Below the pieces are notes generated by a model. That model was not told where the DNA came from and did no database searches. It was given only the letters and a program-made list of their open reading frames with translations. Source: Brassica napus (Eukaryota > Streptophyta > Magnoliopsida > Brassicales > Brassicaceae). Taken from it: DNA of 64,000 bases. Made by a program: the position numbers and the translations under genes. The number at the start of each line of letters is the position of its first letter. The stretch's first letter is position 1. Where the stretch lies: NCBI RefSeq assembly GCF_020379485.1, contig NC_063448.1:43471218-43535217 (forward strand). Reading direction: 5' to 3'. Positions 49,200 to 59,989 of the stretch are shown piece after piece.

Positions 49200-49750
49200 G
49201 GTTTGGTCCGGTTTAGACGACTTATTCTGGCTGATAATGTACAACAGACGACTTAATATTTAGTCGTCTGTTTTCAGACGACAAAATATTAAGTCGTCCT
49301 AGACCCTAAAATGAACCCCTAAACTAAAATGACTAGATTAACTAACTAACCACGTTATAAAATCAAATTATACTTAAATAGTGTTTACTATACATAGAAA
49401 TGAACACGCATAAGTAATTTTAAAAATTTTCAAAAACGGTTTTAATGCTTTCCAAAATCTAACCCTAAGAACACATACAATACTACAACATATGTTGATG
49501 AAACATAAACTAAAGAATATCATGACTCACTACTTTCACTCATCTATGCTGAAAACAATTGAAATTTGTTATATCTTAATTTATACCTCCTAAGACATAT
49601 GTTAATTACATAATTCCCATTTTTCACTTATCAAAATATTTTTTACAAAAATTTTAAATTATGTTTAAGACTAACTGTCCAGACGACTTTCAGTTAAGTC
49701 GTCTGGACGACTTATTTTCAAGTCGTCTAAACAGACGACTTGCGAGGGGT
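49200..49750. repeat. Right subterminal GACGACTT words of the Mutator-like element
   Basis: Clusters at about 49215-49300 and 49678-49745 with palindromic AAGTCGTC/GACGACTT pairs. Between them lies AT-rich DNA with no coding content. Confidence 0.75.
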
Positions 49751-49909
49751 AGAAACGTAAAAAAAATTCCGTTTTTTTGTTTGGTCACAAGGGGATAGTT
49801 GTAATTTCAATAGCCTTTTAGGTTACTTTTGCCTTTGACCCAAGTTGGGGTATTGTTTTGGTTTGACTCCAAGTTTTGAGTCACACTTGGCAATTCTCCC
49901 TTACTATAA

Positions 49910-50863
49910 TTGTGATTATGAACAAAACAAAGAATGCGGAGTTATTATTTATTATTGAAACTAGCTAAAGAGATATCTTTTCTTTATCAGAATTTATCTA
50001 AAGCTTGAAAATTTTGTGTGTTTTACATTTGAATCCTTCACTAATACACATTTAACCTACCCTCCTCCTACCCATTAACCTCCACCTAACTAAGAGCACA
50101 TTCACATTTTAAACACTATCTTTCTTTCAGTTTCAGTTTCAGCCACATCCTCAAAATTTTAATAATTACAAACAAATTCTTAAATCTTAAAGTTTTCTCC
50201 ACGTGACGAGAAAGAACTGTGTTTCTCCACGTGGTGCTTATAACCGACCAAAAAAGCTATAGCGCATTAACATCAAGAATTAATATAGCAACAATGATAA
50301 TCTTACATAATTGTCGAAAAAATATTTGCATACATAAACTTAATCGGATCAGTGATCTAACTAGGGTTCTTGTTCTTTTTTCGTTAACCACGATTAATCC
50401 GGGTTGTTAGGGTAGATTTCTTAGCTTCGGGTAAGACCGTTTCTTAGATTTTAACTAAAAAAAAGTTAAGAACCGTCTTTTAGATAAAAGATATAAGAGT
50501 CGGTTCTTCGTCTAAAAAACAAAAAAGAAAAATGTGTCAAATCATGAGTTAAGAATTTTAAATTAAAAGCATGGATTAGTAAGGTAACCGAGCAAAAGCT
50601 ATAGCGCATTAACATCAAGAAATTAATATAGCTACAATGATAATCTTACATAATTGTCGAAAAACTATTTGCATACATAACTTAATCGGATCAGTGAGTA
50701 AAGTTGTTTAACAAGAAAAAATTATCATTTTTCAGAAAAAGAAGAAGAACAAATTATATAAAACTGTTAATTTCTAACAAGGAATAATAACCTTTTCTTC
50801 TTTTTCATTTTTAGCTTAAGTTTAATATTATTATAAGAAATAATAAAAAGTTGGTTGCGGACG
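49910..50863. other. BCAT4 upstream region with an internal direct duplication
   Basis: No coding sequence. Two direct copies of a ~115-bp phrase (50241-50355 and 50585-50697; both contain AAGCTATAGCGCATTAACATC and CTTAATCGGATCAGTGA) lie 344 bp apart with a few differences. The Mutator-like element begins just to the left, so about 1.05 kb separates its end from the BCAT4 start codon. Confidence 0.8.
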
Positions 50864-50873
50864 TATATATAAA
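50864..50873 (+). promoter_or_regulatory. BCAT4 TATA box
   Basis: TATATATAAA, 81 bases before the ATG at 50954. Position and sequence fit a plant TATA promoter with a short leader. Confidence 0.7.
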
Positions 50874-50953
50874 GAGAAGCAGTCCAAAGCCTTAAAGACA
50901 GACAACTCAAGTTTCTTACACAAAAGCAACTCGACTATCAAAACAGGAAATCC

Positions 50954-53584
50954 ATGGCTCCTTCTGCGCTATCTCTTCCTACAAGGTAAAATACTATATC
51001 ATTGCAAAAAAAGTTGTATGCATTAAGAAAAGATGGTAATAATCACGCATTTACGTATGTAAGTCTGATAATATGATATATGATTGATGATGATTATTAA
51101 TTTTTTTAACAGTGTTTCGGATGAGAAATACGCGAATGTGAAGTGGGAAGAATTAGGATTCGGGTTTTGTCGTACCGACAACATGTATGTTGCCAAGTGC
51201 AAACATGGAGAGAGTTTCCAAGAGGGGAAAATCGTTCCCTATGCTGATTTACAAATCAGCCCTTGCTCTGCAGTTCTTAACTATGGCCAGGTTTGTTATT
51301 AATCAGTAGAGATCTTTTTTTTTTTTTTTTTTTTTTTTTGGAACATTAATCAGTAGAGATCAATTAATTAAGAAAACCTATAATCAGAACATGCATCCAT
51401 CATCACCAATAGAGTTAATATTTTTTAGCATTGCATGCATATTTTTAGCTATTAATTAGACTTGTAAATGATGACAAAAAAAATAAAAAATTAGACTTGT
51501 AAATTTGACAACATCGTAATATATATATATATAGTATATAAATATCAAACAAAATTGTTTGAATGTGTTGTCCCATATGATGATATTGCTATCAATTTAT
51601 TGTGACCTACGTACAATTGTGCAGTTTTGTAGATATAGACGGCACAATAAACGACTCTCAAGTAATTGTTTAATTAGATAATTAACTACTATAAACATGT
51701 TTTAATTAAAATACATTAATATATATATATAACAAAATGAATAGACTGCCCTATAAACTGTACAAGTGAATTTTCTTTTAATATATGAAAAGATGATGGC
51801 GGATTGAGTTATGTGCAAGCAAAATATCTGAAATATATGTGGTTTGGACATGAATAGGGCTTATATGAAGGGCTTAAGGCGTACAGGACAGAAGATGGCC
51901 GGATTGTGCTATTCCGACCAGACCAAAACGCTCTCCGCCTTCAATCGGGTGCCAACAGACTTTGTATGCCTTATCCCACGGTCGATCAATTCGTCTCCGC
52001 CGTCAAACAAGTTGTTCTTGCCAACAAGAAATGGGTACGTACAAAAAGCTGTGCTCAAACTTCTATACCATATATACAATATAATAAATCTTATGAAAAT
52101 GAATATATTTTTGAAATATATAATGACTTCTTATAATTTTGTATATATAGATTCCTCCTCCGGGGAGAGGAACATTGTATATCAGACCAATCTTGTTTGG
52201 TAGTGGTCCTATACTTGGCTCACTTCCTGTTCCCGAGTACACCTTCACAGTGTTTGCATGTCCCGTTGGACGTTATCACAAGGTGAGTGTGTTCTTCTCA
52301 TTCTCAACATCATCTTTATTATTCTAAACTATAATGTTTTGATGATTTTGGTGAAATTTTGTTTCTTGCTATAGGATAACACGGGGTTGAACCTGAAAAT
52401 TGAAGATAAGTTTCGTCGTGCTTTTCCAAGTGGAACCGGTGGTGTTAAGAGTATCACAAACTATTCTCCTGTAAGTTTGAAATAAATAATCAATTACAGA
52501 GGTCTCTTAGATTATGTTCCAAAATTTATTAACATTATGTTTTTTTTAAATGCCTAGTTATATGTTTAACTTTTCTTTTCAAATTATAGATCTTAAATTC
52601 AAAGTATAATTAAAAGTCTACAATTTTAGGTTCTAATTTATAAATTTGTTTAAAAATATTAAGATTTTTTTAAAAGATCAAACCATGTTTGACCCTTCCA
52701 ATTCACAATGCTAAAAAACGGTCCTACTGCCTATAATATTAACATAAGCTGTGTTTTATATTTCCTGAACGATTAGTTAATTAAGAATGTAATGAAAAAT
52801 TTCTTTGTTGAAGGTTTGGATAACATTAGCAGAGGCGAAAGCGCAAGGTTTCTCTGATGTTTTGTTTTTGGATGCTGCAACTGGCAAAAACGTCGAAGAG
52901 CTTTTCGCTTCTAACGTTTTCATAGTCAAGGTAATTAGAAAAAAAATAGTCACTCACATAGACATTTTATTAAGATCTTTAAGAGTACATTATGATCGAA
53001 ATGTAATATTGTGTTGTAGGGAAATGTTGTGTCGACTCCAGAGATTTCAGGAACAATATTGCCCGGAGTCACACGTAAAAGTGTCATCGAATTAACTCGT
53101 GATTTCGGCTACAAGGTTTGAATATTAATTTCAACATCATATTTGATACAAGTTTGTAAACAATATTCATTAAATCTGATCATTTGCTTTGATTCTCATC
53201 ATTTTAATAGGTTGAGGAACGTGTTGTTCCCGTTGAGGATCTTCTCGATGCAGAAGAAGTTTTCTGCACTGGAACTGCTGCAATTGTGACAACTATTGCG
53301 TCCGTAACCTTCAAGGAGAAAAAGTAATCTTGTTATCAACAAATATACACAATACTATACCAAGAATCGTTTTTTGTGTTTTGTTTTATTTTCATATATG
53401 TTGACTAAAGAATTGGGTGATATATATATTCAACACGTACAGGACTGAATTCAAAACAGGTGATAAGACATTGGCTGCGAAGCTCTTTGCGACGTTAACG
53501 GATATCCAGATGGGCCGGGTCGAGGATAAGAAGGGGTGGATAGTGGAGCTGACTGATGCCACCAAACCAGGGTTGAAACTTTGA
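50954..53584 (+). CDS. BCAT4: BCAT4, methionine-2-oxo-acid transaminase (branched-chain aminotransferase family)
   Basis: Nine exons: 50954-50985, 51113-51290, 51858-52034, 52151-52282, 52375-52470, 52814-52930, 53020-53115, 53211-53323 and 53443-53584, GT-AG throughout, coding for 360 residues. The fold-type IV PLP enzyme signatures are present: the lysine in [13 protein letters not shown] and the phosphate-binding loops [13 protein letters not shown] and [15 protein letters not shown]. The protein begins [20 protein letters not shown] with no plastid or mitochondrial transit peptide, which fits cytosolic BCAT4 rather than BCAT1-3 or BCAT5. BCAT4 deaminates methionine to 4-methylthio-2-oxobutanoate, the entry step of chain elongation for aliphatic glucosinolates, a Brassicales trait. 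In Arabidopsis it is under MYB28/MYB29 control. It appears fully intact. Confidence 0.95.
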
Positions 53585-54294
53585 ACTTTATTTGAAGCTG
53601 TAACTTGACAAATTATATAAGAAACATCAGAAGATGTCTCTCGATCTTTGTGTTTATCATATTATGTCATGTTGTGATGTATCTTAAAGGGTTGGTATGA
53701 AATATTATAAATAAAAATCTCATGGCTTTTTCAGTATTTACTAGTCTCCCTTCAAACGTACTATTTGTTTACACCAAAAAAAATTATTACACCAAAAAAA
53801 AACTTACTATTTGTTTACGTGTTTGTGCATAAATAATATGATTTCATCAATTTTGATTAAGGTAATGGATTTTCTATTTAAAATATAGAAACGAGAATGA
53901 ATATTTGTTTTCCAAAATACGATGAATAAATAATTAAAAAAATACGATGAATAATGCATGCACCACCGTTCACCAACACGTTACATATACACATTATTAT
54001 TTTATTTTTTAGTGCTTTAATTATTCATGGACATTCGATTTCTTTCTCATGTATGTTCACCGTTTACGATCCACCAATCCTTTTGTTATAATTTTTGTTT
54101 TATTTGCCTTTTTAAAAAAAAAAAAAAAATTGTTTTATTTGCAGATTAATATTTTGCTTTATCAAAAGAAAAAATGAAGGAAAACGAATACAGCGTCTAT
54201 GAGGAAAATGACGAACATTTCTTTGGTGAACACCGAAACCAAGTAAAGTAGTAAACGTTATTACCACAAATATGAACGGAAATAAATAAAAATA
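53585..54294. other. Intergenic region downstream of BCAT4
   Basis: BCAT4 3' UTR followed by AT-rich DNA without exons. In Arabidopsis I recall IKU2 (AT3G19700) next to BCAT4; no leucine-rich-repeat kinase sequence is visible here. Confidence 0.6.
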
Positions 54295-54315
54295 TGACAG
54301 CTGTGGTATTTGAAA

Positions 54316-54374
<59 letters not shown>
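54295..54374 (-). tRNA. tRNA-Leu (anticodon UAG)
   Basis: On the minus strand the 80 bases fold as a class II tRNA: acceptor GACAGTT pairing with AGCTGTC plus discriminator A; D arm TGGCCGAGTGGTCTAAGGC; anticodon stem CCAGA/TCTGG with loop TTTAGGC, anticodon TAG; a short variable arm; T arm GTGGT-TTCAAAT-ACCAC. The T stem has a paired change at 53-61 (T-A instead of the near-universal G-C), which also alters the B box (GTTTCAAATAC instead of GGTTCAAATCC). Structure is kept but the internal promoter may be weaker. No intron. Confidence 0.9.
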
Positions 54375-54377
<3 letters not shown>

Positions 54378-55099
54378 ATATTCACTAGTTGTTTATATAT
54401 ATTCTTCATATATCGTCGCTAACTTCGGAATTTAAGTTTAAAATTTGGCGTAATATGAAATAATTACTAGTATCGATTATCTTATGAAAAAAACGAGTCG
54501 GTAATATAAAACTCCTGTATGAATTTTATAAACAGACCTTTCTCCTAATAATATAATTTTAAAACTATTTGCAAATTTTGATACTCTTGGTTGGACATCA
54601 GCCACGAAGCCACCCTTCTTTAGGTTTGTCCAATCTATGGGCTATGAAACTTCAATAATCTCATCACTATCACTCAAAACGTTTTTTGCTTCACCATTGT
54701 TGTTCCAAGAAGCCCTGTTTTCGAGTATACAAGCCAAGAATTGCCCATAACGAATCCTGGAACGAGGTTGGGCTAGACCCATTGGTTTATGCAGGTGGGT
54801 TTATGAGGATGAGATCCCTGTGCAAACCAGATGATCAGTACTGATTGTGCCATGTTTACATGTTTGGACTAGGATAGGATAATGAGATAAGAAGTTGCTT
54901 CTGTCATGTTTAGCTGTACATAAAAACATATAAGCAATCTTAATAATGATGACATCCACCTTCTAAAAAAAAATTGCCAGCTAATTCCTAACGCTACCTC
55001 AGAAAAAAAAAACATTTTCCGGAAGAAAAGAAAAAAGAAAAAGAAAAATTGTGAGTGGAAGACAACTCATGAATTGGTAAAACGACAAAGCAATAGACG
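54375..55099. other. Intergenic region between the tRNA and the DUF1005 gene
   Basis: No exon recognised; the right part is 3' flank of the minus-strand DUF1005 gene. Confidence 0.5.
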
Positions 55100-56634
55100 T
55101 CAAACGACACCAAGCTGGCTCTGCTGTCTCAGCTCTTTCCTTAGCTTCTGAGAAAACAGCCTGCAAGCATCCAAACTCAGATCCACCGCCGCAGCTAACG
55201 CCACGTGCGCTGCTGCATCCTCCGTGCATGTCACGTGCGTCACGCCGACTTCCACCTCCGGTTTGCTCTGTTTCCCCACTCCTTCCACCGAAGCCGACAT
55301 CACGAACCCTCTGCTCTGCGCCGGATGCTGCGGCAGTAAATATCCGAAATCCGACCCGGACCCTGATCCTGGTCTCGACGCGGGTCTCGACCCGGAGCTG
55401 GAACCGGATCCGAGATCCAAACTTCCCTGAGGACTCGTTGTCGGCGTGGATCCCGCGGTGGTAGTCCCGCCGGTGACGTCAATAACAAAACTCCCGCCAT
55501 TTTTCAAACTTATAGACGACGATGCGGAGACCTCGGTGGCGATTCCGTCTTGGAAAAGCTCGAATCGGTAACCGAGTGAATCAGAGTAACCAGCTTCACG
55601 CCATGCCTCTAGTCGTCCCCATGGCTTCCACGTGCAACCGTCGGGTCGGAGAATAAGCCACGCGCCGGGACTCGATCGCGTCACGCGGTTCGAACCGGGG
55701 GATGGAACGAAAGGTGTTACCATGGAGGCCATCGCTACGGGTGACCCGGAGAGATCATGGACCGTTACCGACCAACCTTTTCTCTCCTTCGAAGGCTGTT
55801 CCTTCTCCGATTTCATCGAAGATATGCAACTACTCCTCGTTTCAGACATCATTGACGAACTGTGTAGTTTAATAACAAAAATCAATTTAGCTTGGGTTTT
55901 TAAAAAACTTTTCTTGCTATCAAAGTAAAGAATATATCTGAAATGTTTCTATTCATAACTAACCTGTGAAGAAGATTCCGATCGCCGGAACCGGAGTTTC
56001 TAGCGCCGAACTTGCAAGTGAACACGGCTTGTTTGGTGTTTCCTTGTACTTGGAAAACCTGAGGGCTACACTCTGGCTCGCCGTAGAACTGAAACACGAA
56101 TCTCGGGTCGGGTTCAACCCGTACGCTAACGTGGAGCTCCGGATCCGGTCCAGTCTTATTCCTCCTTTTCCCCCTCAAAGCGACCCATCCGTTATGCGCC
56201 AAACACGTCTTCGTCTCCGCAGCTTTCAAATCCAGCGAAACCTCGAACCGTCCGAGCAGCTTCTCACTCGCGGAAGCGAGTCCACACGACGCGCCAGTAA
56301 CGCCTTCACCGCGTGAGTATGTCTCGACGGAGAGGACGCTTAACTTAGGCTTATTCAAAGATGCCTTGATCTGATATTTGCTTAGACTGAAGAAAGCTGC
56401 GACGGTTGAGCAACGCGTCTCGGATTCAGATTCGGTTCGGAAGATAACCGGAGCAGAGACGATTTGGCGAGGGAAGCTCTTGAATTTGATTTTGCAGTAG
56501 CAGTTAGGAGGTGATGTGGAGGAAGTACTGATTCCGGAAACAGACGGTGCAGATGAAGAAGAAGAAGAAGACGGCGCCGGGAATCTAACGGCTAAGTTCC
56601 CGACTATGATCCGTACGAAAGAGCACGGATCCAT
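55100..56634 (-). CDS. DUF1005 family protein (AT3G19680-like)
   Basis: Two exons, 55964-56634 and 55100-55859, joined by a short GT-AG intron; 476 residues starting MDPCSFVRIIVGNLAVRFP, the invariant opening of the plant DUF1005 family. Typical blocks follow: PNCYCKIKFKSFPRQ, AAFFSLSKYQIKASLNKPKL, CLAHNGWVALRG, GWSVTVHDLSGSPVAMASMV, GAWLILRPDGCTWKPWGRLE and a Gly/Ser-rich linker before the C-terminal VALAAAVDLSLDACRLF. The molecular function is unknown; I recall relatives that respond to auxin, light or stress, but no biochemical role. It is soluble, without a signal peptide or membrane segment. GC-rich relative to the flanks, as normal for this exon-rich gene. Confidence 0.93.
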
Positions 56635-57427
56635 TTGAATTTTGAGATTGGCGAGAGAGCTAAAGCAAACACGATTAAGGTTTGAGAGAAAGAGAGATGC
56701 TGGGTGAAGAAAGAAAAGAGAACAAGGTATAAAAATGGAATGAGTTGAGAAATAGAAACAGCCTGGAAAATAGCTGGGGATTGTATATTGAAATAGTAAT
56801 TAATTATAAAATATATATTTGGTTTTGACGAAAATAAAGATTCTGTGGGGTTAATGTGAAACAATGAGCTTACCTTCTTCACCTATCAGATTCCAGAGAG
56901 GCAGAGTTGTTTTTTCTTTTCATTCTACTTCTTGTTTCAAATCTTTTTATTTTATTTGTTTCCTATACTGAATATTTTCTCAAGTCTTGTTTTTGAACTG
57001 AAAAATTGTTTAGGTAGCTGTATGATTCATGCAATCGTAATAAATTGCTTTGCTGGGATATGTATACCATTACTAAACAGTGGAAACAAATATTTCTGTT
57101 GGTTTCGATATGATTTTGAACTCATATGCAAAATTATTAATAACAGGAACAAAAAATAATAACAATAATAATAGGGGAACACCGTGGACGCATGCAAGAG
57201 GTTAATCGCCGTCATTGGCTACCCAGGTGGGGACTGAGATAAGCCACAGTGCATCCTCGCTTACGCAATCTTTTATCTGTCTCTCTGTTCACCACTTCGA
57301 GATGAGAGATGAGCTGGCCCCAAAGTGGAGCTCTTCAGTATTTAGTTGGCATCATCATCTTCAGTGGCCTACTAATAATATGGATTCAATCAATCTATAA
57401 TTATTTCTTTTCATTAAAAGTCAAGAT
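56635..57427. other. Upstream region of the DUF1005 gene
   Basis: Promoter and 5' leader of the minus-strand DUF1005 gene (TATAAAAAT-like complement near 56727), then AT-rich DNA without exons up to the retroposon TSD. Confidence 0.5.
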
Positions 57428-57446
57428 AATTATAACAATATTAAAA

Positions 57447-59970
57447 CAGAACTTAGCCTCTCTCCTCTATCAACATTCTCTCTCAACCTTTCATCTCATC
57501 TGCCACTGAATCTTACTCTCCGGCGTACGGACGTCGCGTCAGAACGCGTACCGGAGCCGGAAGGGTCTCTTCTCCTCTGTCTCGTCTTCCTCTTTGCTCT
57601 ACGTCGTCTCTGCTCTCCCTCTCCCGATATGCTTAATCCTCTAGGTTCGAACTTGCGTCGCCGGTGGAAACTTCAGTCGCGAGGAGCCGATACAAGGTAG
57701 GGGTAGCTCTTTTCTCCGGAATTGCGGTGAGGATCTGGCGAAGTAGAGCGATCTAGAGTCGACTTTTGGGTTTATGGAGAGATTCACTTTTCCCTTTTAT
57801 GGATCTCTCGGGTTCTCTGTCGTCGAGGGGTGGTAGCAAAGGGTCTTGTCACGGTGGCTTCGGCGGTGGTCTGCAGCTGCGGGTCTGTTGCTGGTGCTCG
57901 TGCTTGTTCGGTTATGGTGGTGTTTGCTTAGGATTTCTTCGGGTCGGAGAGATTCCGATGCTTGGCTTGCCGTAACCAAGAGTTCTCTCAGGTTCTTTGA
58001 GGGCTTAGGATACGAGGGTTGAAGGCGGATGTGATCGTGGCGAAAGTGTCCGGTCTGATTTCTTCGTGCGTGTGTTTTCCGGTTCACCTCGAGTGGTCGT
58101 CTATGGCCATGAGAGGTCTTCTTGTTGCCTCGCAACTCTTTCAGAGCTCCTGCTCATGGCTTCCTGTTTTGTTCTTCTCTGAGAGTAGGTGATGGCTTCA
58201 CTCGACGAGTTCAAGTCTCTCGCTCATCATCGTCATATCACACCCCGTGGCTCAGGGGTTGATAGTTCTTGATCAAGAAATTGGTCCTTTGGTTCTCAAA
58301 GGCCTTGGTTGCTTAGGCGGTTCTCGGGGGTCATTCGCCGCCTCAGAGTCAGCATCCAGTTGAAGCTCACATCCCGGCGCCATGGTGATTGGTTTTGTTC
58401 CTTCTACGGTGGTGAGGCTGGCATTTCTTGCACAGGTTTAGAGACTGCTTTTCAGAAAGTGGCGGTGGAGGCAACTCATCTTTGTACAGGTTTCGTAGAT
58501 GGCGGAAGCGAGTGCTTGCTCGTTTTGTGATGCGGTCAAAGTGTCGGTGGCGCTTTATACGAGCTGGCCTTGGTGGCATTCGCAAGGCATCCCCTATATA
58601 TTATTTGTGAAACATTACAACTTCTTTTTGTAGCCACATGTCATCACTAGGATGATTCTTAGAATTACTAGAGAAATAGGTTGGTCCATCTAATTATATA
58701 ATAAACTTTTTAATAAACTAACCATAAATTCATTATTAATGTCAATTATTATTTTCTTAAATAAAGATTACGGAATTGTCTAATGTGGGTAAAGTATATA
58801 TGACAATTAATGATTTTGAATAAAAAAGATCTGATAAAAAAAAATGTATCTTCTATCAAATTTGTTTAATTTAAAACTATTAAAATAACTTTAAAAAAAC
58901 AAAATAACCATATTATAAAAATTTAGATTTTTCTGTATATTTTATATTTTGAATTTTTAAAAATGACTATAAATTACTAAAATTGTTAAAAGTCTCACAT
59001 TCAAATTTTGCGATCCATGGTTTAAAATTTTTGTTATGACAAAATACAAATGATTACAAAACCATATAAGTAAAATTCTAATTTAATTAATCATTAAGAT
59101 TTAAAATATATATGTATATATATATCATTCTAAATTAAACTATAAACCATATTGAATAAATAAATATTTTAGTTTCAAAATTTACTTTGAATAATTTTTT
59201 TGATAAAAGTTTTGAACTAACATTGATAAATTTTTTTAAATCATCAATTACTAAAATTATTAGTCCCACAATGAAAATTTTGTTATCAGTAATTTAAAGT
59301 TTTTGCTATTAAAGATACACATGATCAAAAAAAACATATGAGTAGAAAACACCATTAAAAAAAATAGACATTAATATTAAAAATATACTATGTATGTTAA
59401 TATCATTTAAATTTAATTACATATCCTATCAAATTTAAAAAAAAAATTGTTTGTATTAATAAAATTGATTTATACGTTCGCACCAATTTTATTATATATG
59501 TAATAGTTACTGACTTTTAATTATTTAATATATATTTATTATTTTATAATATGTAAGACATAAAATAATTTATATATATAATTTTTATCCCGCGCAAGGT
59601 GCGGGTCTTAATCTAGTTTGTAAGTATATGATCTCTCCCCTTAAGTCGTCTTGTGCTTCATAGACAGAGAAAGTTATGAGCTTGTGGAGATCATCGGGAA
59701 CTAGCTACTCCGGAAACGTCAAGGGAACTCCCGGCATCCGTGGAAACGCGGAGAACCTCACTTTCCCGAAAGTCACGTTGATGGTTGAGAACAGCTACCG
59801 ATATCGAAGGATTTCAAAAAACATCCTAGCGGAATGTGCCGGGTTTAGTGGATGGGCGAAGCTAGGTTTGTAATAGTCAGATTTCGATAATTTTGTTCAA
59901 AGCAAGCTTGTAACTGTATCTGATTCCCGATCTTTCGGGCAGATTTTATATATTAATATATTAAAAAAAA
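57447..59970 (+). mobile_element. Poly(A)-ended retroposon (LINE/SINE-type mobilised) with 19-bp TSD
   Basis: The 19-base sequence AATTATAACAATATTAAAA occurs at 57428-57446 and again at 59971-59989. The segment between them ends in an A-run (59963-59970), the signature of target-primed reverse transcription. Its body (57447-58589 and 59617-59970 once the nested Helitron is removed, ~1.5 kb) is GC-richer than the surroundings and CT-rich at the 5' end. It has no long open frame, reverse transcriptase or recognisable tRNA-like head. The 3' end GATTCCCGATCTTTCGGGCAG forms a small hairpin before the tail. It is either a non-autonomous LINE derivative or a retroposed non-coding transcript. Confidence 0.82.
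58590..59616 (+). mobile_element. Non-autonomous Helitron nested in the retroposon
   Basis: The 5' end TCCCCTATATATTA follows a host A; the 3' end has the hairpin CCCGC-GCAAGGT-GCGGG (59589-59605) and, 7 bases on, CTAG (59613-59616) followed by a host T, i.e. A-T insertion without a TSD. 1,027 bp, AT-rich, no genes. It belongs to the same family as the Helitron at 5072-6944 and is the better preserved copy. Confidence 0.85.
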
Positions 59971-59989
59971 AATTATAACAATATTAAAA

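Larger units (their letters stand above)
40547..49900 (+). mobile_element. Mutator-like element carrying MURA and a ULP1-like protease (KI-MULE type)
   Basis: The element is flanked by a perfect 9-bp TSD, TTACTATAA, at 40538-40546 and 49901-49909; 9 bp is characteristic of Mutator. The ends are imperfect inverted repeats over about 40 bp (GGG...TTGC.AA...ACTCAAAACTTG.AGTCAAAC). It encodes a MURA transposase (plus strand, 41985-44381) and a convergent six-exon gene with DUF1985 and a C48/ULP1 peptidase domain (minus, 44959-48763). This combination is known from Arabidopsis Kaonashi-type MULEs. Both genes are open and the TSD is perfect, so the insertion may be recent and the copy autonomous. 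AAGTCGTC/GACGACTT words fill its non-coding parts. Confidence 0.95.

Noticed and set aside
57766..58610. Short Gly/Cys-rich frames within the retroposon
   Set aside because: No recognisable domain, no consistent frame, and interrupted by the nested Helitron; better explained as non-coding retroposon body.
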